64,000 bases of DNA, from assembly GCA_963402885.1 (NCBI GenBank), contig OY727099.1:9164001-9228000 (forward strand). Reading direction: 5' to 3'. This DNA is from Antedon bifida. Lineage: Eukaryota > Echinodermata > Crinoidea > Comatulida > Antedonidae. The translations under genes were made by a program, and so were the position numbers. Below, one piece after another: positions 1 to 8,954 of the stretch (the stretch's first letter is position 1; each line of letters starts with the position of its first letter). The notes below the pieces were generated by a model that was not told the origin of the DNA, ran no database searches, and saw only the letters and a list, made by a program, of their open reading frames with translations.

Positions 1-1416
1 TATGGCGTTTCATACGTGTACTACTTTAGCTTGTAAACGCTGTCTGGGAAAACACGTACAAGTCATGTGCATACGATTGTCCAGTTGACATGTGATTGGC
101 TACTCACTATAAAATATATTAATATATATTCAAAACTAAGATAATGTGCATGCACTATTTTACGTTTAGATGATGTAGAGACACACGTGTGTACTTTTGG
201 TACTCGAACTCGAAGCGAAGTGATGATGTTATGATGAAAGTTTGTTTTGTAGACAAACAATGAACTTTCGGATCTGACAGAAAATGAATTTTGACAGGCG
301 GTCCAGATTATAAATGCTGTTTATGCAGCAATTAGTAGCTTTATTTTTTTTTCTTTTCACTTTTTGTATCCGCCAGCATTTACTCTAGAAAAAATATCAT
401 AAGCAGCATATAATGTAGTCCTACAATCAATAGAATCAAAACACTGGAAATTTGGTCCAAGCGTAGGGCAATCAATATCACCTTAATGGGTAGCTTTTCC
501 AGAAGGCAAGTTAAGCACCTGGCTGTCTAATCAAATTCTAAGTTTATTCTAGTGTGTATTCAATTAAATTTAATCATTTTAATCGTAATCATAATTAATA
601 CTTTAAACATCTTAAGTAGTCCAAGTTCAACATAGACCTGGCTAACATAGGCTGAGTATGAGAATACTGCAAGAAAAATAATTAACTATTTTTTGTTGTA
701 TTTGAAAATACCAAGTGTTACAATTTATGCTACATACCTACTTCCTTTACTCTTTGCCATTGTGTTTATCTACAATATTTAATGAATAGCATTATTGGAA
801 AAATAAGCAGTGCTCATTCTTTGACATACAGTACACTCTTTAAACTAAATTAAGTAATTAAAGCATTTTAGTAAATTATTAATGTTAAATACCTTGTATT
901 TTCAGCTAACTGTTTGAGGAAGTATAAACCAAAAGTTTCCAGCAATTGAATAAAGTTAGTTAGTCTACACTCTGTATGGTGAATTTTATTTAAAAATCAA
1001 TGATGCAGAACAGGCATTGAAAGTATATAAAGCCATTTATTCCGACTGATTTATTTATTTGTACTCAGTATAGGGACGTTGTCCTATAGACCTCACATAA
1101 ATAGTAGCAGGGTTTTTCCAAACATTAATTTTTGGTTTATGCCATTATTATTTGTATGTAATGTTGTATGACATTTATTAGAAGGGGTTTATATGAGGAA
1201 GGTATACTGTAATATACATAAAAGAAGATTACATTTATAGAAAAATCAAACCAAAATACTAATCTAATAATGATACTACAGAAAACATGAAATTACAATA
1301 AATGTGTTTACAAACCATTAGAAAACAACAAATCTCAGTATTATTAATTTCAATATTTTGTGATAGTTTTTTTTCATAGTTCAAACAAATTGTGATTTTT
1401 GTACCATTGTTGCCTT
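1..1416. other. AT-rich intergenic stretch, no gene seen
   Basis: No open frame here shows a recognisable domain or codon-like pattern. Around 1083-1135 there is a short stretch (GCAGCAGGGTTTTTCCAA type) that also occurs upstream of TRIM-2, TRIM-3 and TRIM-4 (near 15345, 21575 and 26755). This suggests old duplicated flank of another TRIM copy. Confidence 0.5.
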
Positions 1417-1537
1417 GGTCTACACTATCAAACTTTATGTGACAAAAAAAATGTGCCCATATATTGACATGATGATGTTATATCACTACCATATTAGGCA
1501 TATCACTACCATATATTTTAATAGTGTAGACAGAATT
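1417..1537. repeat. Palindromic MITE, GTCTACACTATCAAA family
   Basis: The ends are inverted copies: GGTCTACACTATCAAACT at the left and TAGTGTAGACAG at the right. The interior contains ATGTGCCCATATATTGACATG. Related copies lie at 34456-34612, 51007-51124, 55236-55401 and 59319-59443, with a fragment at 51683-51725. There is no coding capacity, so it is a non-autonomous element. Confidence 0.7.
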
Positions 1538-1711
1538 TTAAATCAAATTTATAAAATAATAGATTGATAATAATATTCTGAAATTATGAATTGCATACAA
1601 ATAGATTCTACTTGATTTAATTAATAACTTAATTGATTGAAAGACAATTTGTGTCTTTAATAAATGTCAATACAATTGTATATACTGTGGAAGAGTTTTG
1701 CTTGTGTAATT

Positions 1712-3562
1712 TTAATAATATATTATTTTGATTGTGCTGTCACCATAACATGATACAGCAATCATACGTGGGTTATGAGAGATAATACATAACTGGTCTG
1801 CCACAGTAATTCCATCTTCTTGTTGATCAATTCTTTTGATAAAATGTCCATCGCTCCTGAATAGTTGTATTTTGTCTCTAGTTGCTATGATGATGTTGTC
1901 ATCCTCATCAACTACAATTCCACCTGGCATTATCACCATATTATAATCCCTCTCATTGATAAATATTTTCAGTGACTTGTCTTTATCATATAGTAGTACT
2001 TGACGCCTTCCTGCATCTGCTACAAGTACTTTCTTAGTTTTTGTAAGTGTAACATCCGAGTATTCAGTATATGATTTGTCTTTTGGTTCTATCTCCTCCA
2101 ACTTCTTACCACTATTGATGTCAAACATGAACACACATCCAATGTCCGGATCTGCTACATATATAACATTAGTTGCTTCATCTATGTGAATACCACATGG
2201 AGTTATAAATACACCCTTACCAATGGATTTGAGCACAAGACGATTCGTATCACATATTTGAATGCATTTATTACCTTGATCACTGAATGCTATGTTGCCA
2301 TTCTTCATTCTGTACATACATTTAACCATCACACCTTTTGGTAGTGTAATCTTGCTTATACATTCTCCTGCTTGGTTGTACTTGTAAATTTCATTTGTCC
2401 AACAGGAAACCAGCAAGCAATCATCATCACACTTTGCTACTCCTGTAGGCTTACCCTGTACTTTGATAGTAAGTGGTTTGATCGTGACTTTTCCAAATTC
2501 ATTTTTTTTCAGTGAATCAATTGAATGTTTGTTTCTGATGAAGTTAATTTGTCTACAGCCATTCTTCTTGATCTCTTCAGAATTATTAATTGTATCCATC
2601 ATTTTATTTAATACAATCTCACTTGATTTCATAGCAGTTGCTGGCTCACTCTTTAGTAACTGATTTAGGAAACTCAAGTTTGTATTTAATTCAGAATTTA
2701 TTGTTCCTAAATTTTTCATTTGTACGTCATTACCTTTCTTTGCATTCTTATAAATCATTTCAACCTTTTTCTTCATTCCATCTGCTTTTTTCTGGATTAT
2801 TTTTACCATTTCTTTAACTTGGTTATCAATATCTCTAAGGCTTCCATCTTTACTTTCTTCTAGTTTGTTAGCATTTTTTTCAACTACTTTGAGTAAATTT
2901 TCTGTTTTTTTAATAGATTCACTGGCAGCTTTCTTCAATTCTTCTGCGATTTCCTTAAACGTATTAAATGCTGTTCCAATGTCAATCAGTTCATGTTTTC
3001 CATCAGCTGTGTGTTGCATTACAGCACATTGTATGCATATTGGTACTTTACATTTTGTACAATACATCTCTAATGGTTTAGCATGAAAGGGGCACAGCGG
3101 TGGATTTAACAATGAAAACTGTTGTTGTGTCATAGATTGAACTTCCTCTGCAGCAAGTAATGTATGAGTAGCTGTTATTGGCAACATTTTGTGATGATTA
3201 CTACATGTCAAACACATGTAATGTCTGCACTCTTTACAGTAATTTGTTACCTGTTCTGTTGATTCACAAATGCATTGAACCTCATCTTTCTTTTTTTCAA
3301 GTTTTATGGTTTCCAAGAGGTTGTTAAGAAATGTATTTGGTGCAAGTTGTTGAAGCCCTCCTTCTGGAATGAGATGTGGTTTGCGACAAATAGGGCATGT
3401 TAGCTTTCCACGATTAGTACAAACCCAATTCTCCAAACACTTGAGGCAGAAACTATGAAGGCAGCCAAGTGATTTTGGGTCTTCTAGCCTTCCATTACAG
3501 ATAGAACATTCTAGTACTTTCTCATCTATATATCCAAGTGAACTTAAATCATTGCTAGCCAT
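1712..3562 (-). CDS. TRIM-NHL protein 1 (RING, two B-boxes, coiled coil, NHL propeller); likely E3 ubiquitin ligase
   Basis: A 616-residue single coding exon. The C3HC4 RING (about residues 19-60; CSIC, CLHSFCLKC, CPIC) would recruit an E2 enzyme. A B-box1-like zinc motif follows (about 97-140), then B-box2 (about 157-197; CPFH, CTKC, CIQC, then two His). A Lys/Glu-rich coiled coil runs to about 330, and a six-bladed NHL-type propeller fills residues 360-616. This matches the TRIM2/3/32/71 architecture, in which the propeller binds RNA or protein. It is the only copy here with B-box1; TRIM-2, -3 and -4 lack it. The ATG sits directly after a plausible splice acceptor (TTGCAAG), so a 5' UTR intron is likely. 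Target and pathway are unknown; innate defence is an inference from family expansion. Confidence 0.9.
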   Translation of the reverse strand: MASNDLSSLGYIDEKVLECSICNGRLEDPKSLGCLHSFCLKCLENWVCTNRGKLTCPICRKPHLIPEGGLQQLAPNTFLNNLLETIKLEKKKDEVQCICESTEQVTNYCKECRHYMCLTCSNHHKMLPITATHTLLAAEEVQSMTQQQFSLLNPPLCPFHAKPLEMYCTKCKVPICIQCAVMQHTADGKHELIDIGTAFNTFKEIAEELKKAASESIKKTENLLKVVEKNANKLEESKDGSLRDIDNQVKEMVKIIQKKADGMKKKVEMIYKNAKKGNDVQMKNLGTINSELNTNLSFLNQLLKSEPATAMKSSEIVLNKMMDTINNSEEIKKNGCRQINFIRNKHSIDSLKKNEFGKVTIKPLTIKVQGKPTGVAKCDDDCLLVSCWTNEIYKYNQAGECISKITLPKGVMVKCMYRMKNGNIAFSDQGNKCIQICDTNRLVLKSIGKGVFITPCGIHIDEATNVIYVADPDIGCVFMFDINSGKKLEEIEPKDKSYTEYSDVTLTKTKKVLVADAGRRQVLLYDKDKSLKIFINERDYNMVIMPGGIVVDEDDNIIIATRDKIQLFRSDGHFIKRIDQQEDGITVADQLCIISHNPRMIAVSCYGDSTIKIIYY

Positions 3563-3883
3563 CTTGCAATAGTAATTTGATCAATAACCTTATCCTTTGC
3601 AGCAGTTAAAATTTTGTCCAGGTTTCAGATAATAATGATACTTTTTACCAATAAATATGGGTGTGATCTTCAACTGTATAGACGGACAATTTCAAAATAG
3701 GTATTAAATAACTAAATGTAAGGACTAAAGTACAGTTGGTTTTTCCACTTGTATCATGTGACCATAACTAGACTAGTTGGGATGTGTTCAAAATCAGTGA
3801 TGCACACTACACTGAACAAAAGCATATCCATGTAATTCTCACATTTTAAGAGATTGTATTTTGTATGTATTGTCAAATATTAA

Positions 3884-4212
3884 TAGGAAGATTAAACGAG
3901 ACTTACCTGTAAGTTGAAGTTTGATCACTATTTTATGAATATGTGAGTGAGGTGTAAACTGAGATCCCGACGCGCACGCGCACCCTCATACTTTAAATCA
4001 AACATGTCCAGAGTAATAATTTGCAGCGATAAGTATATATATGATAACCTGCATTGTTCTATAATAATAATTGTTTTACTTGGGGTGGGTTGAGGCGGGC
4101 AGTTTACACCTCACTCACATATTCATAAAATAGTGATCAAACTTCAACTTACAGGTAAGTCTCGTTTAATCTTCCTATTTTATTTCATATACGTTCGCTG
4201 TAAACTGAGATG
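3884..4212. repeat. DIRS right inverted terminal repeat and internal complementary region
   Basis: Positions 3884-3960 and 4101-4177 are perfect reverse complements over 77 bases. Positions 4176-4212 are the reverse complement of 8806-8839 at the other end of the element. The block therefore carries complements of both termini side by side, which defines a DIRS internal complementary region. Confidence 0.9.
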
Positions 4213-4524
4213 TTTAAAGCCAACTCTGGAAACATGTTTGAACTGTAAACCAAATAATTGACGGAAATGTTAGTTTCAATAAAACAACTTTATTTCCAAA
4301 AGTCTACATTCATTCATAAGGATGTTTGCCTAACGGGCAACTTAAATATGACAACTATCGTGTTGTATTAATAATAAAGCATTTATTTTGCTTATAATCA
4401 ATAGTCCAACGTTTTAGGATTCTCACCCTAAAAACATCAATTAGAAAACTAAACAACAATATTAAACTGGTTCAAAATGCAAACAGGGGCTATTTGTAGT
4501 AGCCAACGACAAACACAACCAATA

Positions 4525-5523
4525 TTAATGAGTTGATGAATCAACTTTTCTCAACAGTGCCTGTTGAAATGACGGATTTTCTACAAATTTTATAGGCTTA
4601 TTATAATATCTGTTTAGTGTATGTTCGTTTCTCCACCCAGCTGTTTTCATTATTAAGTCAACCGGGACATTCCTTAATTTTGCTGATGAAGATGCAGCCG
4701 CTCGGACCGAATGGGCTTTAAATTTTGTTGTATCTACTCCTGCTTCTGATAAACCTGTCCTTATCCATCGAGCAATTGTGTCTTTTGATGCCTCGGCATA
4801 CGGTTTCTTATGACATATAAAAAATCTGTCCTTATTTTCCCTTAAATTACTAGTTTTTTCCCTGTACTTTAGAATTGTTCTGACCGGACATAGGGCAGGG
4901 TCTTCACTTTTGTGGAAAACCACCAGTTGACCTGTATTGTTTGGTCTGCTAGTTTTTAGTAATGTACAAATGTAAAAGGTGATTGCTTCATTCTCGATAT
5001 TCATATTTGAAAATTTGAAATTATATAAGGTTTGAAGCCTACTTGAGGACAATAATGCTAATAACAATGCTACTTTTATGGTAAATTCTTTAAGCGATAA
5101 TGTATCGTCGTTAATTGTTCGCCTCAGATAGTCTGTAACTAAGCGAACATCCCAAATTTGTGCATATTTTGGAGTCGGTGGGTTAAAATTGAATAACCCT
5201 TTCATAAATCTTTTCAGTTCAATAGACTCCTTCATGTTTATATCTACGATTTCGAGAAAGTTTACAATTGCGCTTTTCGCCATACTGATAGTACTATAGC
5301 CTAAGCCCTCGTCCTTCAGCTTTATCAAGAAATCGAGGACGTGACCGGTGTTTAGCTGTTGCCATGTGATTCCTCTGATTTCACAAAAGTCTATAAATTT
5401 TGTTAGCTGTGAGTTATATTGCTTCCACGTTGACCGTCTCCAGGATTGCAGAATGACGTCTGCTGCAGTATTGCTTATTCCTTTGTTGTAGAGTTCCGCC
5501 CTGATAGCCTGCAGGCAAAAAGG
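4525..5523 (-). CDS. DIRS tyrosine recombinase
   Basis: The frame is open from 5523 to the stop at 4525 (about 332 residues). No ATG occurs before the catalytic core; the first start-like codon is TTG at 5328. The N-terminal part resembles the SAM-like core-binding domain of phage-type integrases. The catalytic residues of the R-HxxR-W-Y set are present: Arg in SSSRLQTL, HSVR, Trp in AGWRNEHT and the nucleophile Tyr in LNRYYNKP. The frame overlaps the end of the RT frame by about 50 bases, so translation may depend on frameshifting or readthrough. The enzyme would integrate the circular cDNA of the element. The domain itself looks intact. Confidence 0.88.
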   Translation of the reverse strand, partial: PFCLQAIRAELYNKGISNTAADVILQSWRRSTWKQYNSQLTKFIDFCEIRGITWQQLNTGHVLDFLIKLKDEGLGYSTISMAKSAIVNFLEIVDINMKESIELKRFMKGLFNFNPPTPKYAQIWDVRLVTDYLRRTINDDTLSLKEFTIKVALLLALLSSSRLQTLYNFKFSNMNIENEAITFYICTLLKTSRPNNTGQLVVFHKSEDPALCPVRTILKYREKTSNLRENKDRFFICHKKPYAEASKDTIARWIRTGLSEAGVDTTKFKAHSVRAAASSSAKLRNVPVDLIMKTAGWRNEHTLNRYYNKPIKFVENPSFQQALLRKVDSSTH

Positions 5524-7001
5524 TTAAGTCTGTTATAAAGGGGATGACAATCATCTGAACCATGTAATGTTAAGGCATGTTTGGTATTCTTAAACCTCAG
5601 TGGTTCCCCAACCATCATTGATAGTAATTTAGGATACCAATACTGTGTTGGCCAGTTTGGGACCACCATGATAACTATGGCATTATCTGTCAATATTTTT
5701 TGCAAACATCTACCTATAAGGCAGAACGGCGGGAAAGCATAGAGCTTGGCAGAGGACCAATTTTGTAGAAATGCATCAATACCAATTGAATCTGGGTCCG
5801 GTTTCCATGATATATATTTCGGAAGCTGTGCATTGTGCCTAGAAGCGAATAGGTCTATATCCAGTTCGCCGAATGTTTTAGTGATTTTTATAAACAATTC
5901 TTTGTTAAGCATCCATTCTGTCTCATCTTTAAACTGACGAGACTTTGCATCAGCTATTATATTATCTCTACCTGGGATGTATTCTGCACTTATCCAAAAA
6001 TTGTTCTCAATGCACCAAGACCAGATGGCTTTTGAAATTTTATTGCACGCAATTGATTTTGCGCCGCCCATGTTGTTTATGTAAGCTACTGCCGTGGTAT
6101 TATCAACCTTCAACCTTATGTGCTTAGCTTTTCTCTCACGGGACAATGCTTTAAGGCCGAAAAAAGCAGCCAGCAATTCTAAGTAATTAATATTTAGTGC
6201 CCCTGTAGCATATGCAATGTCTAGGTCTTTGTTTATCCACCTTCCCCCTGTGTGGGTATGTCCATCAGTGGCACCCCAGCCTAGACCACTAGCGTCTGTC
6301 TCAATTGTTAGGTCGGGGTACCCATGATATATCAATTTATATGCGTCTTTGACATTATTTTGCCACCAAAGAATATCGTCCCGTCCATTGACGGAAATAC
6401 TAATAGGCCTATCGTAATGGCCTTTATTTATTTTTAGAGCTAGTATTTTCTCCTTCTCTAGTGCCCTATAATGAAGCTTTCCATACTCTACAGCAGGTAG
6501 TGTTGCTATAATTTTGCCTAAAAATTGCGCAACTTCCCTAATGGTAGTATGACTTGTGAATGTAAGTATGTGTTTACTTTGAACTCTAATTTCCTCCTTC
6601 TTGTGATATGGAAGGGAAACCGTCATACTTATAGAATTTATTTCAAATCCCAAGAAGGTTATGATCTGCGTAGGATTCATTACTGATTTTTCTCTATTAA
6701 TGATAAAACCCAATGAGGCTAGAAGTTCACTAGTTTCCCTGGCGGTACCGCCGGCCAAGTCTTCTGACTGGTTTATACACAAAATGTCATCAATGTAAAC
6801 CAACAGAATATGCCCTCTGCTGCGCAAAAACGCAATTGGGGGCTTCAATAATTTCGTTAAAAGTCTAGGCCCTGAGCTAAGCCCATTAGGCAATACGACA
6901 AACTTATACAGGTTGTCTTTCCAAACAAATTTTAAATATTTAGTGTCCGACTCTGCTATGGGTACAGTAAAATATGCATCTTTGAGGTCGACTGACGTCA
7001 T
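5475..7001 (-). CDS. DIRS reverse transcriptase (main part), RNase H and DAM-like region
   Basis: The 508-residue frame starts inside the RT fold with the motif VDLKDAYFTVPI. It contains LPNGLSSGPR and the catalytic YIDDIL, followed by an RNase H domain with ETDASGLGWG, NYLELLAA, KVDNTTA and GRDNIIADA. The C-terminal part (MVVPNWPTQYWYPKL) matches the region annotated as DNA N6-adenine-methyltransferase-like in DIRS elements. The ATG at 7001 is probably not a natural start: the fingers of the RT lie in the preceding frame (6998-8038), separated by a frameshift in a TA run. Confidence 0.88.
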   Translation of the reverse strand: MTSVDLKDAYFTVPIAESDTKYLKFVWKDNLYKFVVLPNGLSSGPRLLTKLLKPPIAFLRSRGHILLVYIDDILCINQSEDLAGGTARETSELLASLGFIINREKSVMNPTQIITFLGFEINSISMTVSLPYHKKEEIRVQSKHILTFTSHTTIREVAQFLGKIIATLPAVEYGKLHYRALEKEKILALKINKGHYDRPISISVNGRDDILWWQNNVKDAYKLIYHGYPDLTIETDASGLGWGATDGHTHTGGRWINKDLDIAYATGALNINYLELLAAFFGLKALSRERKAKHIRLKVDNTTAVAYINNMGGAKSIACNKISKAIWSWCIENNFWISAEYIPGRDNIIADAKSRQFKDETEWMLNKELFIKITKTFGELDIDLFASRHNAQLPKYISWKPDPDSIGIDAFLQNWSSAKLYAFPPFCLIGRCLQKILTDNAIVIMVVPNWPTQYWYPKLLSMMVGEPLRFKNTKHALTLHGSDDCHPLYNRLNLFACRLSGRNSTTKE

Positions 7002-8038
7002 ATATATACACCTGGTGAAATTAGTGTCAATGCATTTCCAAACATTTCCATTTTGAAATGTTTGTATGTCACATATTCATTTAATTTAGAGAGGTCTAAT
7101 ATCATTCTGAACCCTCCATCTTTCTTTGGCCTTGTAAAAATATTTGATACAAACTGGTCATGTTCATACATGGCTGGTTTGACCACCCCTTTTGATATCA
7201 ATTTAACTATTTGATCATCAATAGCCTCCATATCCATGTTGCTGAGTTTGTATGGATGAGGTATTTTTCCTTTTAGGTGGTAGGGTATGGCTTTATCAAA
7301 CTCTATTTTATATCCTGAAACCGCATTTAGGATGTATGGATCCGAAGTATATTTTTTCCACCTATGTATATATGACCTGAGTCGACCTCCTACTATGTCA
7401 AGGTTATTATGTTTGTTAACCTTATTGTTAGGAGAAATACTTATATTATCAATCGACTCATACCTCTTCGGCTGTTGTTTTAGGTCCTTTTTCCCCTGAT
7501 AAAATTTGGTCTGGTTGTAGTTGTTTGTTGACCATTTGTGTCGCCGGGTTTGACCTAAAAAAGGTTTGCCATTTCTATTGTATGGCTGGTATCTGTAGTT
7601 GTTGGACCTGGTCTTTGGTTGGTACGACTTAAAATTAAATAAGCCTGCCGTAGCCTTCCTTTCCTCATCCAGTTTTTTAACTGTAGTACTCAGGTCACAA
7701 AATAAATACTCTGTAGGCTTAATGCTGGGTTTACATAAATGAGTATATTTGGCATTTATTTCCGGTTTCAACATCTCCTTATGAAGTGCAAGTAACTCGA
7801 AGTTCGCATTGGCAAGTAGGCCGATTGTGTCCTGTGCTATCTCCGATGACTCATTTCCATCAACTAATTTAGCAAGGGCGGTAATTCCCTTTATCAAAGG
7901 TTTTTGTACCTTTTGAAATTTTAGATCGTTAGACCGTGCCCTTGGTGTAATGGAATCCCAAATAGTTGGATTGACCTTTGGCACCATTAGGGCCTCTAGA
8001 TTTTCCGGTATAGGATAGCTTTTGATCAGCTCGGTCAT
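6998..8038 (-). CDS. DIRS gag C-terminal part fused to RT N-terminus (frame-broken)
   Basis: Residues 1-130 resemble the DIRS gag C-terminus (SYPIPENLEALMVPKVNPTI). An Arg/Asn/Gln-rich linker follows, then the start of the polymerase region (GGRLRSYIHRWKKYTSDPYI, RPKKDGGFRMILDLSKLN). The frame stops at GVYI, where a TATATATA run carries one TA unit more than the fused frame would need. The remainder of RT continues in the next frame at 7001. Either this is a disabling 2-bp slippage or a frameshift site; slippage is the simpler reading. Confidence 0.8.
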   Translation of the reverse strand: MTELIKSYPIPENLEALMVPKVNPTIWDSITPRARSNDLKFQKVQKPLIKGITALAKLVDGNESSEIAQDTIGLLANANFELLALHKEMLKPEINAKYTHLCKPSIKPTEYLFCDLSTTVKKLDEERKATAGLFNFKSYQPKTRSNNYRYQPYNRNGKPFLGQTRRHKWSTNNYNQTKFYQGKKDLKQQPKRYESIDNISISPNNKVNKHNNLDIVGGRLRSYIHRWKKYTSDPYILNAVSGYKIEFDKAIPYHLKGKIPHPYKLSNMDMEAIDDQIVKLISKGVVKPAMYEHDQFVSNIFTRPKKDGGFRMILDLSKLNEYVTYKHFKMEMFGNALTLISPGVYI

Positions 8039-8045
8039 TACACTC

Positions 8046-8738
8046 TCACATATGCGAGTGCAATAAGTATGTTAGCGTGTCAGCATACTCTTGGCTGACT
8101 GCTGGTGCCAATTCGTTAGAAACAGCAAATCTTGCTGCAAAACCCGGAGGAAGGGGGCCTTTGACCTTACTATTACTATTAGTGGCTGGCCGCTCAGGAT
8201 TTTCATCCTTCTTGGATAGTTGTGTACCTGTTACTTCCCCCTCCTCCAGGTCAGACACATCACGTTCGTACTGATGATGCCTATCGTAAATGTTACTCGT
8301 GAGGCTAACCACCGAGCTACTGTCATCATATATTCATTGTTGTGACATTGTGATGACATTTGTGTCATCAACTGAGATAAAAGGTCGTGCGTTGACTCAT
8401 TTATTTGTTGAGCAGCCTTCGTCTCTTTAACCTGCTGCTCAACCAACCGCTCAAGGTTTTCAACCCTAGCCTCATAGTTCAGGCCTACTCCGACCTGTTG
8501 ATTTAGGCTGCAGCACGTTAGTGCATGATGGCCCGGCGATAGCAACGGCATCGCTGTTGCTATGCGTATTACCTTCTTTAGGAGGCCTAGTAATAGTACA
8601 GCTAGACCCCGCCTTCCTGGCCTTTTTGGTGGGCTTAGCCACCGTATGCTGTACAAGTGGAGTTGTAGCTGCAAATGTTACATTTCCAGCAGAAATCTCC
8701 AGCACATCTTCTTGTATTGCAAGTGATTTTTGTTCCAT
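8046..8738 (-). pseudogene. DIRS gag N-terminal region, broken across frames
   Basis: From the ATG at 8738 (MEQKSLAIQ) a Lys/Pro/Ser-rich frame stops at 8472. A coiled-coil-like stretch (YEARVENLERLVEQQVKE) continues in another frame to about 8330. The segment DVSDLEEGEVTGTQLSKKD returns in the first frame and stops at 8046, eight bases before the next frame opens. The pieces follow DIRS gag order, so at least three shifts have broken the gene. Confidence 0.7.
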
Positions 8739-8954
8739 GATCGTTCGGGTGCACGCCGTCTCCAAACGATGGCGCCGATATGAGGGTGCGCGTGCGCGTC
8801 GGGATCTCAGTTTACAGCGAACGTATATGAAATAAAATAACAGTTGGTGGATGTTATGGTAATTCACTACACAACAAAAGTACATTTCAACAGAGTCAGC
8901 TGTCGCATGTATTATCTATACTATAAAAAACTTGTACTGATGCTAATTCAACAC

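Larger units (their letters stand above)
3883..8839 (-). mobile_element. DIRS-like tyrosine-recombinase retrotransposon with ITRs and internal complementary region
   Basis: On the minus strand the order is gag-like frames, reverse transcriptase/RNase H with a downstream DAM-like stretch, then a tyrosine recombinase, which is the DIRS order. The outer ends are inverted repeats: 3957-3990 is the reverse complement of 8780-8813. An internal complementary region near the right end (4101-4212) joins the complement of the right terminus (3884-3960) to the complement of the left terminus (8806-8839). This is the arrangement that lets DIRS elements rebuild ends through a circular intermediate. The two termini overlap in ATA at the junction. 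There is no target-site duplication, as expected without an integrase. Frameshifts in gag and RT make this copy probably inactive. Confidence 0.9.

Noticed and set aside
2463..3086. Plus-strand frames opposite TRIM-1 and similar ones opposite TRIM-2, -3 and -4
   Set aside because: They recur in all copies only because the sense strand is conserved; composition is that of antisense of Lys/Glu-rich coiled coil.
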